From: Agapetus fuscipes | Taxonomy: Eukaryota > Arthropoda > Insecta > Trichoptera > Glossosomatidae | Length of the DNA stretch: 64,000 bases | Reading direction: 5' to 3' | Assembly: GCA_951799405.1 (NCBI GenBank) | Contig: OX637334.1 | Span: 14,384,001-14,448,000, forward strand | Part shown: positions 9,996 to 19,645 of the stretch, in pieces | How the letters are laid out: the number at the start of each line of letters is the position of its first letter | Position numbering within the stretch: the first letter of the stretch is position 1 | Position numbers and translations under genes: made by a program | The notes under the pieces: generated by a model | Seen by the model: the letters and a program-made list of their open reading frames with translations, nothing else | Database searches by the model: none | Told to the model about the DNA's origin: nothing

Positions 9996-11835
9996 GGTAG
10001 CCGTGTCTGACCTCACATAGGTATATGGGTAGAACCACCAATTTTGCCAGAAGTCGCGAAAAAGTGTCGAATAAAACTTTAACTCTACCGTAGCGTGAGG
10101 GTGACGGAAACTATATTTAAATATATTTTTTAAATAAGGACAGTGGACCTTAAATTTGTAAGAAAATTTTGAATGAAAAATTTGTATGAAAAGTAAACAA
10201 ATATTCATGTATAAACTGGCCTTTACAAGGTGACGAGGAAGAAGTGACGAAGACAATCACGCCACCGGTGTCGATGAAATTTCAAAAAAGTAGCGAAAAA
10301 GTAGCAAAAAATAGTCGGTCGCGTTAGTGTAAACAAATATTACTCGCAAACACGGTGTATTTAAGTCATGGTGATCAATGATATTCAATTACCAATGTTT
10401 TTGGAACCTAGACATCTATCGCGCAACATCTATCGCGCTCCCGCCAAAATTGCAAGCCGTCTCGCGTTCCCGCCGATTTCCAAGCAGAGACGCAAAACTA
10501 CTTTGCACCGTCGCCTGGACGTCTCCGCAGTTCACTACATCTTCACCAGAGAGACGCCTAAACCACCTAGCGGACAGCATCTACATCCACTACGAGCTCC
10601 AGCCAAATTCCAAGCAGAGACGACATCTTACCTCGCGCCTTCGCCTGGACATCTCCAGCTTCATCATAATATCTTCACCTGGACATCTCCAGCTTCGCTA
10701 CATCTTCACCTAGAAGACTCCCAAGACCTCGCCTGGAACAGACTTGAGGCAGCCGTCTCCTACAGCACACTGCTCACATCACAACTCAAAGGTCCTTCTT
10801 AAGACCACTCTTACGTTTCCTCAAAAGTTAACAGTTTTCCTCCTGCTCACAACAAAAGGTCCTTCTTAGGGCCAATCAGAACTTACTCAAAAGTTTCAAG
10901 TTACTTCCTAATCGCCAACTTCCATATTTCCTTTCCTTCCCCCACTTCAAGCATCAAGCATCCTGCTCGCCTCATAAGCAAGGCGGATTAAGGAGGACTT
11001 CCGCCTGGACGCAGCTTGAAGACCGGAAGATTTAAACCAAGACAACATTTTGAATTAACTAATTGAACATTACTTACTGTTAAAAATATACACTTTCAAA
11101 TACGGGCTTTCATTCACACCACACACTCAACCTCCAAACCTTGTAAATTTCACCAAAACGTGTGTCCTGAGGAACTGACCATTCTTCCTCACGACGAAGC
11201 TGACAAATTACTGACGCCATAATTATGACGTCCACGTTTTGTGTGTGTGTGTGTGTTTTATAAATCATTTACTGTTCCCAGTCGGATACAACCATGGATA
11301 TTTAATACTTCCTCCATGGATATACAACACACATCAATACGATTCACGCACGAATTGACAACGGAAATGGTCGCATTAATGAGGTGACGAAAAAGAAGTA
11401 GGTACAACAAGTAAAATTATTCGAGCACAGAAAAAAATAGGTTACAGTGCTTGTATCCTTATGCAATGTATTTGTTTATGATTATATGTTATTGCCGGAA
11501 AATTCAATATTTAACATATAAAATACCCAAAAGTGTACGAAAATGTTAATCAAAGTCAGCCCCTCCCAAAGTTCACCGGCTTTTCACTCGAATTTTCCCA
11601 GCGTTTTAGGGAAAGCATTAGAATATTTCTGTAAATAGAACTGAATTCTAAAACGTTTTATACATGCCATTTAAGACGATAAACTACTTATTTCAATTCA
11701 AATACATACTTCAAAAACAGTAGGTACGAGTTAATATTTTTGAGAAACTTTACTAGACACTTTCGAGAAGGGCAAATGTGGCAAAATTGGTGGCTCTACC
11801 CATATAGTCTTCAATCACACACAGCAACTTCTACC
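9996..11835. mobile_element. Candidate 1.84-kb element with ~85-bp inverted terminal repeats
   Basis: The left end GGTAGCCGTG...TATGGGTAGAACCACCAATT is matched in reverse complement by AATTGGTGGCTCTACCCATA...CTTCTACC at the right end. Similarity continues inward (AAAGTGTCGAATAAA against CGAAAGTGTCTAGTAAA). The inside is GC-richer around 10400-10800 and repeats the phrase CCTGGACATCTCCAGCTTC; no transposase is visible. I find no clear target duplication, so family and exact ends are uncertain. Confidence 0.5.
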
Positions 11836-12359
11836 GACAGTGTTTGTTCCTTTTTCACTTTGAAGCGACACATCTCCTTACGTCAGATACGACTCCACCA
11901 AAACGTTGAGAAACCCGTTCTTCTCTACGCCATGGTTTGTAAAATCTGTTTTTTAATTCTATACAAAACGCAGACTCTGTTAGTAGGTATTTGTAAGGGA
12001 ACATTGAAGGCACACCTTTTTCAAAAAATCTGGTGATTTAGAGCACTTGAGGTGTGGTACACACAAAAACATTTCATAATGCTCAAAGCTTTGTCGGTGT
12101 TATGGACGAGGGAGCGCGGGCTGATCTTTCTAGCGTATTTGGAATAGAAAAATGTTGGTTCAATCCCCACCTGGGTCATTTGATCATAACTTTGACCCTG
12201 GTTCAACAGATGTTATTGGGTAATTATTAATTAATAATTCATTGAAATAAAGAAAAATGAATTATTCATTGATATTATTAATACCTGTTTCTGGCCAGGC
12301 AGAATAGGTTGGTGAATTGCATTCCTCTTCACAAATCTATTTAAAAAAAGAAAAGAAAA

Positions 12360-12440
12360 AAAAAGCTAGCTGCTTGGGTAAAAACTCATGTGCCTTACCT
12401 CCGCAGACCCCAAAGGCTTCTGCAGCCTTACAGCTAATGT
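12360..12440 (+). repeat. SINE-A fragment cut by a solo LTR
   Basis: GCTGCTTGGGTAAAAACTCA, GTGCCTTAC and CAGCCTTACAGCTAATG follow the SINE-A body. The element stops at the LTR insertion at 12441. Confidence 0.5.
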
Positions 12441-12910
12441 ATTGTTACGTTTCTTCCGAGGGTCCTTAATTAAAACACAAGTTCAACACAAGTTAGCCAT
12501 ACAGTTTATTTACACAGACTTTCTTACAATAGATTTATTTTAACACACTTATTTATTTCGTACAGATTACAGTTATTTTAAACCATATTGGTCGCCCTAG
12601 TAACTAGATCTTCCTCTGTGTGCGTGCTTTACAAGACTACTCGCGCGAGCCGATTGTCACCCCCTCCAGCCTGGCCTTGTGCTCAGGCGTGTCCTTCTTT
12701 TATATAATCGTTACAGTATCTTGTTCGACAGGCCTGACAGATATCGGCGCTCACTAAATAAATTTCTAAAAAAATCAAAGTTATCTCCTTCTTGGTTTAG
12801 ACCTGCTGGTCTGTTTGTTCAGAGCTGCCTCTCTCCTGTGTTGCTGACTCCTAGCTTCTTGGTTTTTCTTTCAGCAGTACGTCTGCCAGATGGTTTTTGT
12901 ACATGACAAT
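12441..12910 (-). mobile_element. Solo LTR-like element, 470 bp
   Basis: It is flanked by the perfect 4-bp repeat ATGT (12437-12440 and 12911-12914). The ends are ATTGTTACG and CATGACAAT, giving the short inverted ends ATTGT/ACAAT. On the minus strand a TATATAAAAG box lies near 12700 and AATAAA near 12508, the order expected inside an LTR. No second LTR or internal region is seen, so I call a solo LTR. It ends about 280 bp beyond the ELP6 stop codon. Confidence 0.6.
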
Positions 12911-13050
12911 ATGTGGAAGTCCACAACTGTTCATTCCTCTTACATGTACACACTAACTTCTTCAAAAAGTTGTCGATTTAACATTAATATTATAATAAAA
13001 AACAAATGTTGTATATTCTTTAATTATAATGTTTTCGTCACATTCAACTC

Positions 13051-13056
13051 TTTATT
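13051..13056 (-). terminator. Poly(A) signal AATAAA for ELP6
   Basis: TTTATT on the plus strand is AATAAA on the minus strand, 137-142 bp beyond the ELP6 stop codon, a usual distance for a short 3' UTR. Confidence 0.55.
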
Positions 13057-13192
13057 TTAACATTACAAATACTTATAAGCTGCATTCCAATATGCAATTA
13101 CTCAACATCTTTCTTTTGTGGAGGTTTGGTGGGGTTCAAACTTGTGATCGTTTCAATAATGCAAATTATCCCCTCGAACATACCAGCGATGT

Positions 13193-13921
13193 CTATAGAG
13201 TTCCTGGAGCAAATACTTTAATTCCTCGATCAAACAACTTATAATGATAACTTTGCAACTTAGTTAGAGTAGAAGATGAGAAATCCTTTCCAGGGTTCAC
13301 AATCTTCATCATCCCCGAGACATCCTTGCTTACACCCATCTTTAAGCCCCGCACTTCACAAATCAAATCCGACATATACCAAACAAGATTGCAAATCATC
13401 CCACTAGAGTCTTCGTCTGATACAACATGTACAGAAATAACCAAACTACAAGTCAAATTATCATACAACAACCCCCTACATTCCTGTACAAAAAGATTAA
13501 CATCTCTAATGCTACAATCCAGACATAACAAATGTGTTAAATCATCAATTAAAATACAAACTGATTTGTGCTTAACTAACAAATCTCTAACAGAAGTTTT
13601 AACAAGTTCAAACAAGGAACTTAAATCTTTTGTTTCTGATGAAATATTTGAGATCATGTCCATATAGTCTATGTTCATAAGCGATCCATTTTCTTTGTAA
13701 GTTTTGAGGTTATGTCCCATTTTTATGCCGATGCTGTGATAATGATTGAAGTCATTGTGAACGGTAAGTAGACAAATCGCCGTATTTGTTCTGATCAGTT
13801 TTGACATCATGGAGCTCAGAACGAAATTGGCTTCACATCCTGCTGATTCAGAAACAAGAATAAGTTTCCCGTCAAAGTCTTCTTTGTCCAACTCTAAAGC
13901 AGAAAGGACATCGGATGCCAT
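13193..13921 (-). CDS. ELP6: Elongator complex protein 6 (ELP6)
   Basis: A 242-residue protein on one exon. ELP6 forms a RecA-like hetero-hexamer with ELP4 and ELP5, the accessory half of the Elongator complex that modifies wobble uridines of tRNAs. The sequence follows the family along its whole length: GKLILVSESAGCEANFVLSS near the N-terminus, NHYHSIGIKMGHNL, the beta-strand ILIDDLTHLLCL (about residues 123-134), FVQECRGLLYDN, LVISVHV, and a C-terminus with YHYKLFDRGIKVFAPG. As known for ELP4-6, no classical Walker A loop is seen. The start is favoured because a good splice acceptor (pyrimidine-rich CTCCTATGTTTTCAG) sits one base before ATG, so a 5' UTR exon probably lies upstream, at coordinates above 13922. 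Length and ends match the family, so it looks intact. Confidence 0.87.
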   Translation of the reverse strand: MASDVLSALELDKEDFDGKLILVSESAGCEANFVLSSMMSKLIRTNTAICLLTVHNDFNHYHSIGIKMGHNLKTYKENGSLMNIDYMDMISNISSETKDLSSLFELVKTSVRDLLVKHKSVCILIDDLTHLLCLDCSIRDVNLFVQECRGLLYDNLTCSLVISVHVVSDEDSSGMICNLVWYMSDLICEVRGLKMGVSKDVSGMMKIVNPGKDFSSSTLTKLQSYHYKLFDRGIKVFAPGTL

Positions 13922-14409
13922 TCTGAAAACATAGGAGAAACATTTTTAAATAAAAGCATGAATATGCAATCTATAAATATAGAATCTACAATGCAAAGAC
14001 ATATGAACACTTAAGAATCACATTTTATGCAAGTCATAAACTAACAAAAAAACATTTTCCGTTTCAATATATTCATGGATTTTTAAAAAAAATCTCAGAT
14101 TTAATATGATTCAAATAACAATTATGTTGTTCAATCGAGGATACAATCTTCTGTACAATTCTCAGTGAGGTTTGGTGTAAATTTCTCATTAGCAACTTGG
14201 CTAGGTATAACATAAAAGATAACAAAATAAGTAAAACAAATAAACAAGTACGGTGCAAAGAAGGTGAGACAGCCACATCATACATCTACATCACTGTCAA
14301 TGAGAAACATTTCCTGAATCACAAAAAAAGTTTGTTACATATATGGTTGTAAGATCAAATATAATATGAAATAGGTAGATCAGGATTTACTGCCGATGAG
14401 TGACAAAGC

Positions 14410-14480
14410 TTTTGGATGTCTTTGGCTCTTGAGGTGTGTGATTCACACAAAATCAGTGATCAAGTAATAAATTATCCTTA
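14410..14480 (+). repeat. SINE-A tail fragment
   Basis: CTTGAGGTGTGTGATTCACA followed by AAATCAGTGATCAAG and an AT-rich end matches the SINE-A 3' end only. Confidence 0.5.
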
Positions 14481-14539
14481 TAATTATTTAAAGCTGCAGT
14501 GATCATGGGCAGCGTGTTTTGCCAGATTCAACAACTAAA

Positions 14540-14738
14540 GATATGGACCAAAGGGATGGTGGAGTAGAGGCCTTATGACGATAAAAGAAATAGAGGAAGG
14601 CCTCGAACACAACGGTCAGACGTGATCAAAGGATTGCTGGTGACTGGATGCAGAAGGCCAAGGATAGAGATGCCTGAATAGATATGGGGGAGGCCTGTGT
14701 TTAGGAGTGGACGAGAATGCCTGATTAAAAAATATAAC
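14540..14738 (+). pseudogene. LINE C-terminal fragment
   Basis: The translation contains DDKRNRGRPRTQRSDVIKGI, AGDWMQKAKDRDA, then after a stop IDMGEACV. This is the 'GRPxTRWxDDIxxxAGxxWMQKAxDRxxWxxxGEAYV' end of a LINE polyprotein, with stops and base changes. It is dead and strongly 5'-truncated. Confidence 0.65.
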
Positions 14739-14754
14739 ATTGAAGACTTGCATT

Positions 14755-15060
14755 ATAATATTAGAATGATTTATATGGTGAGTGCTATTTATGTGTGAAT
14801 CACACCTCACAAACCCTCTTCATGCTAGTTCATCAATCACCGCTAGTCGGCACAACTAAGACTCAGTTGGTGTAAAGCTAGATGAACCTTTGGTGGCCAG
14901 TTTTTACTTAGTTAAATTAGATTAATTTTTCAAGCCAGTGAAGAGCATAATTGAAAATTAAATTAAATTCGTATTGATTTCCGCCATACATCGAACCCAC
15001 TATCTTGTGATTTGGCAATCAATAAAAATATATTAGTTGGCCTTAGCAACTCAGTTGTAT
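14755..15060 (-). repeat. SINE-A, minus strand, diverged
   Basis: It reads in reverse from GGTGAGTGCTATTTATGTGT and GAATCACACCTCACAAACCC through TGGTGGCCAGTTTTTA to a degenerate B-box region (CCGCCATACATCGAACCC). Divergence from the 17337 copy is large. Confidence 0.6.
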
Positions 15061-17216
15061 GGCGTCACAATTTTTTAGACGTTTTGAGATGTGCAGACCT
15101 TATTGTTAAAAATTTCAGCTTTAGAGGGGTTTTTTCTCGTCCTGTACTTTATTAGTCACCGGATACTTGATACAAAATGAAGGTCACTTTTATAAATTGT
15201 TTGGATAAAATTTTAGTACCTATCTACATGTATAATATAACCTATAATAGTTCAGTTACCGCATAGCTATCGAGAAGTACGGATCTTAAATAATCATACG
15301 ATGATTTCAATCTCACAATGATTAAAGAATTTCTGATAAAAACAATTTCAGATCAATGTTTACAAAAGCACTAAGTCGCCGAGAGGTTAGAAAAACATCG
15401 TGACAAAATACATTAATAAAAAGTCAAAAATACCTTGCGATTTACGATTAAAACAGGTAAATGAATTACGTTTATTTTTGTTTGTGCTATGATAATTGCT
15501 AAATTAATTGTAATTGTATTTAAAGTTCACTTATGTATAAACTGTCAAAATGTTTTTTTGACATTCACACCACAGAGTATTATAGGTTTATAGAGATCCC
15601 ACTGAATAAAAAAAGGGGAATGCCCGAATCTTAGCCACCTATGAGTTTTATATGGAAGCTTTTGATAATATTATGGAATGTATAATATCACTTATACCTA
15701 AAATTTATTTCAAATATTTTTGATATTATAGGAAACTAATGGTGAGGTCATGTCAAATAAAAGTTTTTTTTTTGTTTTAAAAATTTATATCTTTTAAAAT
15801 AAAATATACAAGTTTACACAAATATACATTCTTAAATAATACACCGAACTACATTTTGGTTTTAAGCTAAATTAAGGTAATTAAGGTTTTGGCAAATTAG
15901 GTTAAAATAATGTAAATCATTTTGAAAGTTTGATGTCAATTAAAGTTTATTTAGAGGCACTAGTATTTTTTAGCTGGAACGTAACAAAAACATGAAGGTT
16001 TTTTGTACTTTATAGCTGTCTTATATTTGTGAACGAATTTTTTTTGAGGTTACGACGGAAATACGTTGTCCGGCACCAGGCCACCAATACACCATTTTCA
16101 CGCACAAAGTATTATATTCTTTTCAAATAACTTTTTGCACAATTTAACGCCTGTGAAAACAGCCAAAAACAGCATTCAACGGTTAAAAACTTACGACCCC
16201 ACGCCAAGCAAGCGTTATCTGTGGGCGCCATTTTGGCTGTCAAGGGAATATCGGTAATACCAAACAGTAGTTTCCTACTATTATTGTGGACAAGAACCAA
16301 TAAAGCATTATCTACTGGTATTGTAAGGAAGCTTGTGGTCAATATCGTTTGTATGGAAGATTCTTAGGCATGATTCACACCACACAAAGTCGAAGCCAAA
16401 ATTATTTACCAAAAATCATTGCTTTTCAAAAATTAAAACTTATTTTTCAAAAACAATAAATAAAATTTTAATATTAAAATCACTTTTTTAGCATTTTAAT
16501 TATTATATTTCTTACAAAGTTATTTTAAAGTATAGATTTTGAGCATGTTGGAAAATCACCGGAAGTCAATAGTACCTTAAAAATCGCTAGAGGCGCTAGA
16601 GTTCCAATTATATTTTCCAAATGTCACTTTGACATTAACCTAGCCTAGAAAAAAAGAAGTAGTATTTTTAAATTTAAATTCACGTTGATATATTATATTC
16701 TTAACAACATTTGTTCAAAAATGTGACAGGTTTATATAATACAGACCCTAAAAATGTCCGATATCAAACTGAAATAAAATAATTTAAAAAAAAAACATTA
16801 ACCTTGAACTTAAAGATGACCTATGCCATCTATTTTTTCCATTAAAATCCGATTAGTTTTTCGATTTAAACTGTTATAAACAAAACGAAACAATTTCACT
16901 TAAAAAATAACAATATATAACTGTGGAAAGAAATCATCGAGATATTATGATAAAGCTACAAGCTGAAATCTGTACCTATAGTTAATATTTATTTTTTGAT
17001 TAAAATCTATTTATTTAAGTAATTAATTAAATCGTTTAGTAGGGGACTAATAATTATTTATTTGAAACATAGTCTCTCTATTTTTTTCAATTGTCAAGTG
17101 GATTCTTCATGCTGTGATCTAATGTTTTAACCTTGTATGCTGTTAATTTAATATTTCGTCTACTTTATTCGTAAGTGTATATATTTCGTCCACTTTATTC
17201 GTAAGTGTATATATTT
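15061..17216. other. Mostly gene-free, AT-rich stretch
   Basis: Apart from the first-exon candidate at 16195-16231, no coding sequence or recognisable transposon is visible. The phrase ATTCACACCACA occurs near 15568 and 16373. The stretch could include a promoter or 5' UTR introns of a minus-strand gene, ELP6 being the nearest. Confidence 0.4.
16195..16231 (-). CDS. Candidate first coding exon (MAPTDNACLAWGR...)
   Basis: On the minus strand a start codon in a favourable context (CAAAATGG) opens MAPTDNACLAWG and runs, after one further base, into a strong splice donor GTAAGTTTTT at 16194. It sits in the only CpG-richer spot of the region. If it joined directly to the acceptor before the ELP6 ATG at 13921 the frame would not match ELP6, so it is either a 5' UTR exon with a short upstream frame or the start of another minus-strand gene. 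I do not recognise the peptide. Confidence 0.3.
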
Positions 17217-17336
17217 TTACTTACTTTGCATTTGTGTAATATTTATTTTGAACATATAAAAAATTAATGCGCCTACGCTGCACATACATAGTGCAACTTC
17301 TAGCTGTGTTGCCCCGGAAAGGATCGCAGCATGACC

Positions 17337-17645
17337 GGTCCGTAGTCCAGGTGGTAACACTTTGGACTGTCGCTGACTGTAACTGGAAGGTCGTGGGTTC
17401 GAATCCCGGCGGAGCACAGAAAATGTACCATTTAGATTTTCAAATTTGCTCGTCGCTGGGATAAAAAATTTCATAAACCTTAACCAAAGACCGGTCATCA
17501 AAAGGTCCATCCAGCCTTACCACAACTGGGTCTTGCTTGAGAATTGGCGCTTTCTACAGCGACGACCAAGCTCGCAGAGGGCTCTTGAGGTGTGATACAC
17601 ACAAAAACAGCGCTCACCAAATAAATCAGCCTAATTTAATTATTT
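17337..17645 (+). repeat. SINE-A, full length
   Basis: The head ACCGGTCCGTAGTCCAGGTG has an A box, and GTGGGTTCGAATCCCGGCGG has a perfect B box. The body and end (AGGTGTGATACACACAAAAA, CAGCGCTCACCAAATAAATC) are complete. This is the best-preserved SINE-A in the window. Confidence 0.88.
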
Positions 17646-17689
17646 TTTTAATCGCATGTAGCCAGTGGAGCCCCAGATAAGGATGTCAT

Positions 17690-18030
17690 AACGCAACTAA
17701 AACGCAACTAAGCTACACATATAGTGTAACTTCTTGCCGCGTTATCCCCGAAGGGGTCGCATGTGGCGAGTTGAACCTATTTATTTTTACAGGTAAGGGG
17801 GCCGGCCTTACGCCAACCACTTCAGTTGAAGTGGGAATTTCCCAGCTCCCGAGGGGGCTGGTACTCATTTCTTGTAAAGGCTGAGTAAACCTCGCCGGTA
17901 TTTATATAATGGGGTTTTAAATACACACCGAAATTGGAAATCATTTCTGAGACCCTCCTCGGTGGGATTCGAACCCGAGCTCACGGGGTAGAATGCAAGC
18001 ACTCTACCAACTGAGCTATCGACCGGACAA
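17690..18030 (-). repeat. SINE-B, full-length tRNA-derived SINE
   Basis: On the minus strand the head reads CCGGTCGATAGCTCAGTTGG, then TAGAGTGCTTGCATTC, then the B box GGGTTCGAATCCCACC. The 3' end is a repeated TTAGTTGCGTT phrase instead of poly(A). A second SINE-B fragment follows at about 18055-18125. Confidence 0.85.
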
Positions 18031-18414
18031 TCATCGCTAGCCCAATCACGAAATTTCAAGTGGGGTTATCCCTTCTTTCGAGGAGCAAGTTCTCATTTCC
18101 TGAGAAGGCTGAGTAAAGCTTACCGCAGCGGCGAAGCGTGATTTTTTCAGAAGGTAACCAAATGGAGAAAAATAAATCCATCAACTGAAAATAAAATATT
18201 ATTTTTTTAAAAATTACTCCTCTTTTGCAATAAGTGGCTTTGAAAAACGTGACGTGAAATCCTTAGAAATCATCATCAAGAAGCAGAAAAAAGAAGAACA
18301 TAATTAAGAAACTCTTATGTTAATATCTGAAATTAATGTAATTAAAATTAGATTAAGTTTAATTCAATATATTTTGTATTTCCATAAACATGCAAACGTT
18401 TGAAAGATTCCTTA

Positions 18415-19262
18415 TGCCCGCTTTCCACTGCGAGCGGAAAATAGCTGAGCGGAAGCGGGAAGTAGCTGAGCGGAGCGTAGTGAAATAGTTTTGGCCTTCC
18501 ATTACGAAAGAGTTTTAAAAAATAATGGTATTTGCCTTCCACAGCCAACGAGCTCGACGGAGTGAGCTAGGCGGGAAATGAGATGAGTCAGATGAAAGAG
18601 TTGTTTGCCTTCCATCTACAGCAGGCTTAGTGGAGCCCACAGAGTAGCCAACTAGGCGACATGACAGTGTGTGACGGCTCGTTGCAGCCTACGCCCAGAT
18701 CAAACGTTTTAATTATTAATAAAAAAGTTTTTTTTGTTTCAAAAAATAAAAAGTAATGTATTATTTTGCTTTAATACATAAAAAGTAGATGTTTGAAAAT
18801 AAAACATACATTTTAATATTTTCAAATTTCTAAAATAATGTATGATGTGTTTTTGTAAATCATGTATGATGTGTTTTATCGCGGGGTACTTTCACATTTC
18901 TTGTAATAGCAACTGTCATGCAACTGCGCGGGTTGGCGCGGGGGGCACGGGGGAGCGGAGTCCGTTGAAAACTAGCGGCCGAGACCATGACACAGCGGAC
19001 TCATTTTTACTCGCTCAGTCCGCTCCGCTCACTCCGCTATCGGTGGAAGCACTTCTATGAAATTTACTGTTGCTAGTCGAGCGGAGTCCGTACGGAGTCC
19101 GCTGGAAACTCGCTCAACTCTGCGACCACTTTTGTAACTCTTTGTACTCGCTCAGTCCGCTCCGCTCACTCGCTGTCGGTGGAAGCACTTCTATGAAATT
19201 TACTGTTGCTAGTCGAGCGGAGTCCGTACGGAGTCCGCTCCGCTCGCAGTGGAAAGCGGGCA
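18415..19262 (+). mobile_element. Harbinger-like MITE (848 bp), TTA target duplication
   Basis: The ends are inverted repeats, TGCCCGCTTTCCACTGCGAG on the left and its complement CTCGCAGTGGAAAGCGGGCA on the right, flanked by TTA at 18412-18414 and 19263-19265. A 3-bp TTA duplication is the hallmark of PIF/Harbinger-type elements. No transposase is present. The right part holds duplicated GTCCGTACGGAGTCCGCT blocks. Sister copies: 46584-47380 and 58604-59492, both inverted relative to this one. It ends 214 bp before the carrier start codon. Confidence 0.85.
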
Positions 19263-19476
19263 TTATTCACGGCGTCGACACTAAATGAGCGAAAATCACA
19301 TCCTCCTTTTTGACAGCTTGGTTGTAAAGGCGCAACCCGGTGATGGATCAGCTTATTATGTTGTTTTTTGCACAACTCATCGCTGCAAAGGGAATCCTTC
19401 TGCACTTTCCAACTGCTCCGCAGTAAAGAAGTAATGCGTTTGTGATGTTTCCAGTTGATAGAATTGTTCACCCGCC

Positions 19477-19645
19477 ATGTCTGTGGAGCAGAAGCGCATC
19501 TCCCGCTGGTACTTTGGGGGAGTGGCCTCGGCTGGGGCGGCCTGCTGCACGCACCCCCTGGACCTGCTCAAGGTGCAGCTGCAGACCCAGCACGGCACCA
19601 AGCTGCCCCTCACCACCCTCACCATGAACATCATCAGGACTCAAG
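19477..19645 (+). CDS. SLC25A10: Dicarboxylate carrier exon 1
   Basis: It encodes residues 1-56 plus one base and ends in CTCAAG before donor GTCACC. It is GC-rich compared with its surroundings, as expected for a conserved exon. It includes transmembrane helix 1 and the first PLDLLK signature. Confidence 0.94.

Noticed and set aside
10368..10802. 144-codon proline/histidine-rich frame
   Set aside because: It lies in a repeat-rich GC segment of an inverted-repeat element. An overlapping frame is also open, and there is no recognisable domain.
17337..18030. tRNA-like sequences with good A and B boxes, also at 6129, 36238 and 60086
   Set aside because: No complete cloverleaf with acceptor stem; they continue into SINE bodies and recur, so they are SINE heads and not tRNA genes.
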